A stretch of 64,000 bases of DNA. Origin: Cladorhizidae sp. MBARI D1340-BT2. Taxonomy: Eukaryota; Porifera; Demospongiae; Poecilosclerida; Cladorhizidae. Positions 54,716 through 64,000 of this stretch are shown here, piece after piece. Position numbers and translations under genes: made by a program. The DNA is taken from positions 30,300,762 to 30,364,761 of the forward strand of contig JAQNBH010000002.1 of assembly GCA_028752905.1 (NCBI GenBank), given 5' to 3'. Within the stretch, counting starts at the first letter, position 1. Every line of letters starts with the position of its first letter. Under the pieces are notes generated by a model. It made no database searches, was not told where the DNA came from, and saw only the letters and a program-made list of their open reading frames with translations.

Positions 54716-55479
54716 GGCTGGATTTCTTTGCCATACATTTGCTGGTGCTCATTTATTCAGAATGTGAAAACATTATGTCACTGTGATGTGTGATGTCATC
54801 TTGTTAAAATATATCTCTGGCTAGAGCAATACTTCTAACCTTAGCTCCTCTGGACCTGGCCACACCTCCTGGCTCTAACCCCAGCCACTGCATGCTCTGG
54901 ACTAGCATAGGCTACTAGTATTAAGGACTAACTTGAGCTATGATCCTAACTCAAGTGCTGCCCTGCCCTAATCTTAGCTGCTACCTTGTAACCTTGGCTA
55001 CTCTCCTAGCCCTTTGCCCCATTCCTATATACTGTCCTAACCCTAACTGAATAAAGGCTTCCTCTGGCCTGACTCTAGCTACTGCCATGCCCCTAACCTA
55101 GGGTGACCCAGCCATAGCCACTACCATGGCCCTCTAGCTATCAGTAGTGGCACCAAGGGGGGAAATTGTCAGGGAAAAGCCATTATTCCACGATGGTGTG
55201 GGTCAATTTAATAAAGAATTGCTGTTGACCTAACTCTTAACTCTTCATCTTCAAATTGGGTCCAATGTGGCTAAGAAGGCAGAAAACTGCCTGAGCGGCC
55301 CTTTCGGGTCCCCACCCATTAGCTGCTCTAGCCCTAGCCGCCCCTGACTTAGCTGCTGACTTGGTCCTAGCCATCCCGGCCCTAGGTACTGCCCAGCCCT
55401 AACTGATAACCTAAACCATACGCACCTCTATTGCCGCCTAGGTGGGGGGTGGGAACAACAAGATTCAGCCCCACTTACA
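54716..55479 (+). other. Conserved spacer rich in CCTAGCC words (copy B)
   Basis: Counterpart of 12363-13133; no conserved frame. Confidence 0.4.
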
Positions 55480-55642
55480 AAAAAAATCAACTTCATTAAA
55501 GATCTTGGCATTATTCTCTTTGCCGATATCCTCTATCAGCGTGTAGCTAGCAACATGACCGATCGACTTTAAAATAGACTTCTCCAGTAATCGACCTTTG
55601 GCTGCATAATATTTCACGTTCCGGTTACGTGCTTGATCACAA
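55480..55642 (-). CDS. Conserved exon of unknown function (copy B)
   Basis: Between an acceptor CATGCAG| and donor GTAAGTGGGG on the minus strand. Reads CDQARNRNVKYYAAKGRLLE, then KSILKSIGHVASYTLIEDIG, then KENNAKIFNEVDFF. Differs from 13134-13284 by in-frame insertions only. A small exon of an unidentified multi-exon gene is the simplest reading. Confidence 0.45.
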
Positions 55643-55913
55643 CTGCATGAAGTAGAAGTTTGTTTCACCTCAATAATTGTTTCACCTCAATAAAGAGCAG
55701 GATTACTTGCAGCATTAAGTCGCTGATGCACCAGCTGAAGGTGAGATACTTCAATAATCTGTTCAACTTTATTTTTTCCATATCTAACGCAACCTAACAC
55801 TTGGAATTCTGTGCCATTGATGCACAAGCACCAGTAAAGGCTTTAAGGCTTCATCAACTGACACATCTGCTTCAACATGATGAAAATATTACAATAATCA
55901 ACTTGTATTTTTA

Positions 55914-56037
55914 GTCTCCCGATGTTGCGACTAGATGCTCTAGCCACCATCAGCATCCACCATGAATAACTTTTCCTGATGATGGAGGATGGAGCATCTA
56001 GTCGAAATATCGAGAGATCGAAATGTCGAAAGAGTAA
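55914..56037. repeat. Fold-back element with hammerhead-like words (copy B)
   Basis: Counterpart of 13524-13629, with the right arm extended (CGAAATATCGAGAGATCGAAA). Confidence 0.45.
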
Positions 56038-56589
56038 AAAAATTCAAGTGAATTATTCAGAAGTTCATCTTTTATTATGTCAACTGAGAGTTTGTTGAGA
56101 TGACAAAAATACTATTTTTCAACAGATCAATCCACAAGGACGAGTAGAATCATGCCACAATGCTTTACTTCGTGAACCTTCAGCCATGACCTCTCTGCGA
56201 CTCATAGATTTCTTTTTTCTTGCTTGCTACCATAAGCTGGTGAGAGCCATCCATATTCTCTTCTGATGCACTAGCCATCATAATTGACAGCAGATTTTGT
56301 AATCACCTTTCCCTCTATCTAGGTGAAGGTTTAAACAGCAGGTTGACAGATGTGTGACTGGGATTTTTTACAGATTTTCACCCTCCCCACTTTCTTTTCC
56401 TCCTCACTCCCCCACTTTTCCCACACACTCCCATGGTCTACAAGTGCTGCACCCTCACATCTACTTCTTCACCCGTAATAATTATATAAAATATATATAC
56501 ATTATAGGAAAGTCAACATGACCTGTGGATTCATGTGGTCTCAGGACCATCCTCTAGTCCTGCTATCTATAACTGTGCTCACATGAGAT

Positions 56590-57879
56590 ATTTAATTAAC
56601 TCAAGATTCTAGCCAGGTTTTAGATATATGCAAATAGCTTAAAATTAGCTAATCCATGTCAATGTGTAGATCATAATCCAGATTAAATTGAAGCGGGTTT
56701 GAGAATGTCAGTGTAAACATGGATGACTGTTAGCTAACCCATGTGATATGTGGATTACAATTCAGATTAAACTGAAGCGGAGTTAGCAAGGATAATCTCA
56801 GCAACACTGTACACCTAGGTTTAACATAGGACAGTATTCTAGTTTCTAGTGCCCACAAATGTTCCTTATCTATCTCCCTACTCAAGCCTACCATCAAGAA
56901 TTCAAATACGGTTATTATACCTCAACAACTCATATATCATGTGAAAGTCTCGCGTTTGCACTTTTGGCACTGTGTGGTGATGGAAAGTAATAGCGTGCCA
57001 AAATCATTGGTATTCAACGACATCGTATCATCTATTTATTGCAGACATTATTCTTCATAAGTCTCAATTTTTCTACCAGAAGATTCCAAATTGTGCAATG
57101 ACTAATCTCTTCCTCAGTTGAGTAAAGGACAGTCCATTGAAACATACGCTTGCCTTTGTGCAGTATCAAATCTAGCTGAGCTGAGTCTGCAAGCGGCTGC
57201 ATGTCTTGGTGATTAGTTTGCTTCCTCAGAAACTTACCCCTGTGAGAATAGTTAGCAGCCCAGACCTTCAACACAACCAGGTAGCTAGTTAGGAATGAAT
57301 CTTGGTGTTGTAAACAAGTATGTATACTTGAGTATGTAATTGGTTAGTTAGGAACAATACTGAGCAACCTCTTGCAATAGGCTCATCAACTATACACTTT
57401 GACAAAAATATCATTTATATTATAATATATTATGTATACAATATTGAATTGACAAGTCAAGATGAGTAAAACAATGAATTGGATGCTTAGATTAATACGA
57501 GAGGAAGCTCTGGTTTATGGATCTTATGAGTATCAATCAGTAATTGTGTACTTCCAGTGGGACAAATTCTATACTGCAGTTGTTATTTCTCCAATCTTTT
57601 CCAAATTTAGTACATGACTTGTCCTGCTTCCCTGAGTCTCTTGGCATACCTTCTTCAATGTTGCATATATATGTCTTGGACTCCAGCATTCCTGCCAGCT
57701 TTAACATGGTGAAGGCGCAGAGGAAGGATGGCAGAGCTGAGGAAGATGGATGAGATCATGATATCAAAATTTCAATGCTAACAGGAATGCTGGAGTCCAA
57801 GATTTGTGTTTTTTATAGGAGTACCATGAACTATTTAAAGCAGAGTTGATATAACCTCTAGCTGGCAATACGAGTATAT
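56590..57879 (+). other. Copy B specific stretch before the Penelope reverse transcriptase
   Basis: Partly replaced relative to copy A. An ~80-codon minus frame at 57032-57274 (WAANYSHRGKFLRKQTNHQD) is open but unrecognised. No other coding signal. Confidence 0.35.
57674..57802. repeat. Perfect 21-bp inverted repeat, 87-nt loop
   Basis: CTTGGACTCCAGCATTCCTG at 57675-57694 is the exact reverse complement of CAGGAATGCTGGAGTCCAAG at 57782-57801, plus one further pair outside. Confidence 0.85.
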
Positions 57880-58925
57880 ATGTCAAGGATTCTGGACATG
57901 TTAGCAAGCTTATTCAAGGTAAATGTTTTTTATGGATGAGTGTCTTGTCAGTTTTGATGTTCCATCTCTTCAATCTTCCTTCAATCTTCCTAAAGATGAC
58001 GCAGTGAAAGTCATTTTTGAAATCTTGCCGAAATACAAGAACTGATCTGAGAGGACTGCATTGGGTGCTGACAGGATTTCTGAACTGTTGGAGTATTGCC
58101 TCAAATCCATTTACTTCACTTCAGGTATCAAGGAAATGCTACAAGCAGAAAAGGGTGCAGCAATGGGCTCTCCAGTATCTGCAGTGGTAGCCAACCTTTA
58201 TGTGGAATTCATTAATGAAGAATTGACACTCACAGCCCCCCTGAAGCGAAGGTGTTGGGAGAAATATAATGATAACACCTTTTGCATTGTGAAGAAAGAA
58301 GGGTAGAGCAGGAATTGTTGGACTGCCTGAACAACATACCATCGAGCTTTAAGTGGATGGATCATTGCCTTTTCTGGATTGCTACCTACACGGAAAGCAA
58401 GACAGAAGGCTAATTGCAACATTTTACAGAAAATCAAATGTATTCACAAACCAGTCCATAAATTATGAATCATACGATGTTAGAATAGTAGTGGTGAAGA
58501 GCTTGAAAGAAAACTTATGGAAAAAAAGAAAAACATTTTAATAGAGAATAGTTATCCACAAGCTTCCGACACCTTTCCTTCAGCAAGTATACCTAAACGT
58601 AAATATATACATTATGCAGGAAATCAGGGTTCTGGGAAGAAGTATCCTATGGTAGTAATCCTTTATTTAGCAGGGAAGAGTGAAGAATCAGGATGGTCTG
58701 CAGGAAGTTGCACATCATAGTCATTTTCAGATCTGTAAGAACTATGAGGGCACAACTGAGCAGATAATTATATACTAGCTAGTGTGCACTCATGCATTGT
58801 GTACCATATTCCTTGCAGCTGTGGGAAGTACTATACATATAGTGGAAACCAACAGAATACTGGAGACTATAATAATAGAATGAAAGAATATCAAGCATGT
58901 ATGGGCGGACAAAACCATGAATAAC
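57880..58925 (+). pseudogene. Penelope-like retroelement: reverse transcriptase and GIY-YIG remnant (copy B)
   Basis: SFDVPSLQSSFNL and AVKVIFEILPKYK, a stop, then LGADRISELLEYCLKSIYFT, then GAAMGSPVSAVVANLYVEF and RRCWEKYNDNTFCI (58061-58305). Then SLPFLDCYLHGKQDRRLIAT and FYRKSNVFTNQSINYES (58353-58541), LIENSYP, YPMVVILYLAGKSEES (to ~58690), and IPCSCGKYYTY, NNRMKEYQAC (58810-58900). Order and motifs are those of Penelope-like elements. The catalytic box reads YNDN instead of Y-x-DD, so one catalytic Asp is lost. Stops and frameshifts elsewhere. It shows what copy A lost. Confidence 0.9.
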
Positions 58926-59384
58926 ACAGCATTAGTAAAGCTAATCTTTACAAAATAGTGAATAACTCAAGCATTAATAAAGCTAAAAATCACGCCAGTT
59001 TGAAAATAATATAATAACAAGCCAAGAGAAGGGGAAAAGAGAAGTGATAAACATATTTGCATTAAAAAATTCAAATTCCAAACATAAAAGTATTTGATAA
59101 CAACAATTTAATTACAGGTGTTGAAAATGCCAACAAAACTGTCAAAAGGTCTATAATTATTATTCTCCACATGGAGAGGTGCCCAGTTATCTAGTAGCTG
59201 TGCTCCCCATGAAACTGGGCATATAGTGCTTGCACTCATAAGTATGTGATCCAGTGTAATCATCTATAACTTTTGTTTGTTCACGCGATGCTATTAAATC
59301 TTGGAACTAAGATGGGTAACTGGACAATTAATGAACTTGACCTTTAAATCATTCTTGTTGTAAAAAATATTATATTCTTTATCC

Positions 59385-59545
59385 TTTTTCCTCTCGTTTT
59401 ATGTGGTTATAGTAACTAAATTTCTAATAATATCTCAACAATGCTTTGTCCTTTTCCACTCAATTTTATGTGGTAATAGTAAATAATGTTCTATATAGTA
59501 ATATCTCAACAATGCTTTGTCCTTTTCCTCTTATTTTTATGTGTC
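59385..59545 (+). repeat. Minisatellite, about 67-bp unit (copy B)
   Basis: Two to three units; counterpart of 15829-16225. Confidence 0.8.
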
Positions 59546-60904
59546 AGGTGTCAGAGACAGAAAAACAAAGAATTTTTGGGGAATTGCCTATAATTATAGC
59601 TGATAGCCTGCCGGGTTACGAGTGCTAAATAACATCTGATATTATGATGCAATGAAATATCATAAAGATCCCCCCTTCGCTTTTTATTCCTCTCCCCCCC
59701 CCCCACCCCTCCTCTTCTCCTTGTAATGTCAAGGTGAAAAGTAGAAATTTGATGATTCTATTTTCAGTACAAACAATTCATAATATATTTAAAGGCAAAA
59801 TACATACACACTTTAGACAGTCTCAGACCTTTTTCAGCTCAGCCAAGTGGCATCATTAAGAAGAGAGAAGAATTCTTCTGCTTAATCAACAGATACATCA
59901 AACTGACACAAATCAACTAATATAAGGTATAGTTCAAGTATATTCATGATTAGTGTCTTGTCTTGGATCCAGACTTGCAAAATGTCTGTGGCATAGAAGA
60001 AACACACAAACTGCATCACATCAGGGGAGACAGTCAAAATTATATTCCTAGACATCTTCACTGTGTGTGTGTGTGTGTGTGACATGAATCAAGGGCCGGC
60101 TTCTTCTGTGTTGTGTGTGTGTGTGTTTCATCTCAACCATCTTTAGGCCTAGCCACATGCCACATAGTAACACATTATTGGAAAGGAAGGCAATTAGACC
60201 ACAACCACTACATCTCTAAACTATGTCATTAGATTAGAGTCAACTTTGGTGTGTGACATGATAACACCATGGGAACCCAAAGCTTTAAAATAGGTGTAAC
60301 AACCAAATTAGGGCAGATGCATGGTCGGCACTGAAAGCCATGTCGTTGATTTAGAAGTAGGGGAAAAACATTTCTCCTGGAGTGCACATACTTCTGCTAG
60401 TCCATATATCAACTATAACCAAATATGAAAGACTCCCAGTCTGTATCAAACACCTACATCATTATCAAACTTCTCATTACTAGATTATGTTTTTGGATAG
60501 TGCCCACCACTGGCATTACCCTATCATGAGCACTGATTTAGGCCACAGACAGAAAGCTCCAAGAGAAATATTACATGCCAAGCTTCCGTATAGGTGGCTG
60601 TTTTTGTTTAAAAAAATGCATGGCAAGGCCAGGGGGCATGGCATATAGGGCACAAACCTTGCCTATCAGTATTTTCTTCCCCTGTTCGAGTTCCATACAT
60701 GCAAATGAGTCCATACATGCAAATGATGGGAGTGGTTGGAACTTGCCATCACATCACCAAGTTCTTCAAGGACCTGACAGGTCATCGAGTATTTTTGTAG
60801 TAATGGTGACTTCTGAATGCCTTTGGTGGTGGGGCGAAGCGAAGGATGACATCTATCTTACTAGTTTATAAGGTTATGGAACATAAAACTGACACCAGTC
60901 ATGT
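59546..60904 (+). other. End of copy B and adjoining spacer
   Basis: Similarity to copy A ends near 60395. GT microsatellites at 60062-60080 and 60108-60126. A frame at 60575-60871 contains a 17-bp duplication (CATGCAAATGAGTCCATA region) and no recognisable motif. Confidence 0.4.
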
Positions 60905-61090
60905 GGAACACCGCAAGCTTGTCTAGATGGAGCAAAACCTTATCCAGATGGAGTGCAAGCTTCTCCAGGTGGAGCACCACTAGCTTCTCCAGGTGGAATG
61001 CAAGCTCCTCCAGGTGGAGTACCACTAGCTTCTCCAGGTGGAGCACAAGCTTCTCCAGGTGAAGCACCACAAGCTTCTCCAGGTGCACAA
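60905..61090. repeat. Minisatellite, 24-bp unit, about 7-8 units
   Basis: Units of AAGCTTCTCCAGGTGGAGCA plus CCAC, with some shortened by 3 or 6 nt. The minus strand is open and would encode LHLEKLVV repeats; all indels are multiples of three. Confidence 0.9.
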
Positions 61091-61423
61091 AGCTCTTGCA
61101 TGCTGTCATCATCCATCCTGTAGAATATTGAAAATGAAACTAAACCAACCCATAGCCCCTAGTTATGATGCCACTATGTTGACTACCACTTATAGCCTCA
61201 AAACCCCTAAACAAAGTGTGTATATAATCATCAGACTCCCAAAACACACTTACTTTGCAAGTTGTTACCAACAAACATCCCCACTCTGTCCCAAGGACTG
61301 TTTTTGAGATTTGAGTGGCAGTGAACTTAGTGTCATCATAATCAGAGGCTATGGATTTTTTGGCTATCATTTTCTTGCAAAGTAAGTGTGTTTTGAGATT
61401 ATAACCCCACTATTTCCAGAGCT

Positions 61424-61640
61424 ATTTCATATCGAGGTCTTCATGGGTAGAGCTGATCCTGTGGGCGGTCATCTGGTACAGGACAGCGATGGTATGGTAG
61501 TGTTTAGTCTCGTCAGCCGTTCCGAACATGAAACTGGGCCTCAGCTTTGGTGAACCAGATGTGCGGGTTGACCGCCCAGAAACTAGGGAAGTTGATTGCA
61601 ATGGCGTCAATAGATATTTTCAGGGGCTGTCTGTCATTGG
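61424..61640 (-). pseudogene. LTR-retrotransposon Gag, N-terminal fragment
   Basis: Minus-strand frame: INFPSFWAVNPHIWFTKAEA, then QFHVRNG and a stop; in the next frame TADETKHYHTIAVLYQMTAH, then RISS. The pattern P-x-FW-x-x-x-P-x-x-WF-x-x-x-EAQF followed by T-K-Y/H is the start of a common invertebrate gypsy-type Gag. One frameshift. Upstream (61830-61860) GTTTGGTGGCTGGACCC resembles a primer-binding stretch. Confidence 0.55.
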
Positions 61641-61856
61641 GAACTCTGGTTTGTTAGTGGGTGCCAGACATGTCAGTGACGATTTCAGACAGCGCCCTGA
61701 TGATGTTATTCCACGGGGTCACCACTTTAGATGTTTGAATATTCGACTCTTATTATTGAACATGAAAAACATGAATGATTCATTAGCCGACTATTAGTTG
61801 TGATGTCACAGCTGCATAAGTTCTCACAGGTCCAGGATTGCCGGGTCCAGCCACCA

Positions 61857-62075
61857 AACGATCAATCAATTTTGTGGTAAAGTAATACAGTTCCAACACG
61901 CTCCGCACGAGTCCTGCATTCTGATGCTGTGCAAATGGCAATTACATCATATTGTATTGAAGATTTTGTTATAGCTAAATTAATAAAAGTTAAAAGAATT
62001 TTTTAAGTCCCTAAATAATTAAAAAATATATGCAGGATTGCCTCATGCGAAGCTACAACATGGTGTCAACACCCG
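61857..62075 (-). repeat. Possible LTR upstream of the Gag fragment
   Basis: From TGTTGACACCATGTTG (62075) to TTGATTGATCG, followed by TTTGGTGGCTGGACCC. Only the position relative to the Gag fragment supports it; no second copy exists in the window. Confidence 0.3.
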
Positions 62076-62209
62076 CTAAATGGAGGTGTTTATAATTAGT
62101 CACATGCTGATCACATGATCAGTAATGTTATTTATGTGCATCTTCCGGATGTCTTGAGTGAGCTTGAACCTCTTGAGCTCCGCCATTCAGAGTTCCTCCA
62201 GCCGGAACA

Positions 62210-62470
62210 TGTACAAGTATGATAATACTGCATACACACACCAGTGTTTTACACATGAACACTGTAATTGTCTGACCACACATACTTTGACCATCAGTAT
62301 TGTACACACACAGTGACACAACACCTATATGCCTCGTGCTAATACGTTGCTTGTGTTAGTGATATTAAATAAATGACACTGTATATAAATCTTGTACCTT
62401 TATAAAAGCATGCTTCCATATATCAGAACTAACTCACACTGACGCTGCCGGGTGTTACCCGATTTCAACA
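62210..62470 (-). repeat. Possible second LTR with short gag-like start
   Basis: Minus strand begins TGTTGAAATCGGGTAAC, has CTTTTATAAAGG as a TATA box, and ends TTGTACA. It is followed by TGTTCCGGCTGGAGG and, at 62183-62100, a short frame MAELKRFKLTQDIRKMH. This layout resembles a BEL/Pao-type LTR, leader and Gag start. Speculative. Confidence 0.35.
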
Positions 62471-62479
62471 CGAATCTCC

Positions 62480-63365
62480 AGATCTCCCGATGGGAATTGA
62501 TTTTTTAAAGATCAGGGTTCAGGTTAAAAAAAAGAAATACCCTCGCTAGGCCTATTACAACATTCGATTAAATAATAAACATGGTAATAGTCGTCGATCT
62601 GCCAAATCGTTTACTAAAACTAGAGAGTCGAAGATAGCATTCTAAGCAAGATATCAAATGGATCCGGACTAGCGGAAGAGTAAGGCGTAGGGAAGTTGAC
62701 ACGGAGATAAAAAAGAACGAAGCCAAACTTCGAGAGTTCGCAGGCAACCTTGGGATAAGTTCAGCTCATGCGCCTTGCTAAAGACGAACAACTAGAAAAT
62801 GCTTTATATCTGGTTCGTTCAGAAAAGGGAGCAAGCCCCAAGGCACTGCAGTTAGTGGACTATTGCTCAGAGAAAACTATTGCTCAGAGAAAATACAACA
62901 TTATGAATATAAATAATATGAAAAAATATGTATGTAAAACCGCATGCCAGTTACTGAGGACCTAAATCCTTCTAGTACCAGGAAGTGAGCTTCTTATTAT
63001 CCCATGGCCCTGCAGATTAAAAGGATATTGAAAATAGTTCCAACGTGCAGCATTTTAATTACATTCATGAATTTATAATTAATATTTGTGTGTTTTTTGC
63101 ATATCCGCTTATCCGAACTACCTTTTCAGCGTTTCAAATACTTATTTCGTGTCGCTGAGGTAGTTGTTGTCCTCCCTCACAGTAATCTGAAGAGGAACGC
63201 ATTGTCAGAAAGAATAAGACAGACCCTCGTTTGTCAAGCCATGAAGCTATATAGCATTCCCTGAATCTGAAGTTCCCCGTTACGCTGGGTGCCTGATGAG
63301 AAAATTTTGGACCATGCAGCTATAATCATAATCAGAATCATTAAACTGATAGCAGTGTGTTATTT
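62480..63365. other. Spacer, no gene recognised
   Basis: A 65-codon frame at 62768-62965 and a Lys/Glu-rich stretch before it (REVDTEIKKNEAKLREF) are unrecognised and include a small internal repeat (TATTGCTCAGAGAAAA twice). Not annotated as genes. Confidence 0.35.
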
Positions 63366-63388
63366 GGGGGGGGGGGGGGGGGGGGGGG
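63366..63388 (+). repeat. Poly-G run of 23
   Basis: Uninterrupted G at 63366-63388. It may be an assembly-sensitive length. Confidence 0.85.
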
Positions 63389-63599
63389 AAATTAAAATTA
63401 ATTTAGTATGCTTAGCATGCTTATGTTATGACTTGATGGAAATGATTTTATACCAAATCTCCAGATTTTTTGGGGGGATCTCCAGATTTTCATGACTCTT
63501 GGGTTGGCAGGTCTGGTCTGATATATATATTAACAAGAAAAATATGTAACGGCAAACAACGACACGTACTGAACGATGTCCCCTAGACCACAGCCTGTT

Positions 63600-63644
63600 A
63601 GATGACCCTTTACCATTAAAATTTGAAATGGTAAAGAGTCATCT
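63600..63644. other. Short hairpin, 18-bp stem
   Basis: AGATGACCCTTTACCATT and, after nine bases, AATGGTAAAGAGTCATCT pair with one mismatch. Confidence 0.6.
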
Positions 63645-63654
63645 AATTCATTGT

Positions 63655-63825
63655 TCAGCCTTTATGTGCGTGTGTTGAGTGTTTCTTGAGTATGTGTGCT
63701 GTCGGTGTGTGTACCCTGTGATGTGTATGATGTGTGTGTGTGTGAGTAGGTGTGCATGGTGTGTGGGTGTATGTGATGTGTGTGTGCTTGATGTATGTGT
63801 GTCTGTGAAGTGTGTGTGCATGTAT
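63655..63825 (+). repeat. TG-rich microsatellite
   Basis: Irregular TGTGTG/TGTATG array ending directly at the LINE fragment. Confidence 0.8.
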
Positions 63826-64000
63826 GTTCCTCACAAACCGTTAATTGATCTAATTTCCTTTCTGCACTTTCCTCCTTACCTCATAAACTGGTTTCACTCT
63901 TATCTTTCAGTACATTCACAACATGTGATGGTCACAGGTACCACCTCCTCACCTGTCCTTGTATCTTCCCGTGTCCCTCAGGGATCTATAATAGGTCCTC
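63826..64000 (+). pseudogene. LINE reverse transcriptase fragment, runs off the window
   Basis: Frame opens VPHKPLIDLISFLHFPPYLI, NWFHSYLS, then VTGTTSSPVLVSSRVPQGSI and IGPL at the window end. WFxSYLS followed by SxVPQGSxxGPLLF is the conserved block before the catalytic box in jockey/CR1/L2-type LINE reverse transcriptases. It starts abruptly after the TG array, as 5'-truncated LINE copies do. The window stops before the catalytic motif, so integrity is unknown. Confidence 0.85.

Larger units (their letters stand above)
46756..60395 (+). repeat. Segmental duplication, copy B
   Basis: Collinear with copy A (3118-16950). Distinguishing features: a 31-bp minisatellite in the intron, a shorter RG array, and the retained Penelope reverse transcriptase region 56960-58360. 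Confidence 0.85.

Overview
The window is nuclear DNA of an invertebrate animal. It has introns with GT/AG borders, no bacterial operons, and many families of decayed eukaryotic transposons: piggyBac, Penelope with GIY-YIG, Ty3/gypsy-type LTR elements, hAT, a TA-target element and a LINE. The mix of relics, and secreted proteins with a Frizzled-CRD-like cysteine pattern, suggests a sponge- or cnidarian-grade marine animal. The species cannot be fixed from sequence alone.

The window is mostly a mosaic of one duplicated unit. Copy A (about 3118-16950, +) and copy B (about 46756-60395, +) are direct copies. Copy C (about 34756-45770, -) is an inverted copy lying between them. Copy D (18586-20427, +) and copy E (28316-29162, +, promoter only) are partial. 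Each full unit carries, in order: a promoter with a TATA box and a 12-bp palindrome; a gene for a secreted cysteine-rich protein (exon 1 of about 725 nt, a short exon 2, an intron holding a MITE); a piggyBac-like N-terminal relic with an RGRAAGRGQQ minisatellite; a 34-bp minisatellite; a Ser/Thr-rich exon with a hydrophobic C-terminus; a conserved exon on the minus strand; and a Penelope-like retroelement relic. Only the gene in copy A is intact throughout. Copy B is a pseudogene. Copy C is open but frame-altered, and its intron has been enlarged.

Because the copies align, insertions can be dated against empty paralogous sites. Copy C has gained three TTAA-flanked piggyBac-class elements (35213-36157, 39033-40323, 40545-43726). 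A TA-flanked element (31046-34713) entered a Penelope relic and was itself entered by an LTR retrotransposon (31282-34400).

Between copies D and E lies a retroelement (20913-27265, -). It has an N-terminal cysteine-rich motif, a YADD reverse transcriptase and a long C-terminal domain. It is broken by a gypsy-type remnant (21141-24093) and a 252-bp insertion, and is flanked by inverted copies of one ~300-bp sequence. The right edge (60.4-64 kb) holds a 24-bp minisatellite, a gag fragment, LTR-like sequence and the start of a LINE reverse transcriptase that runs off the window.
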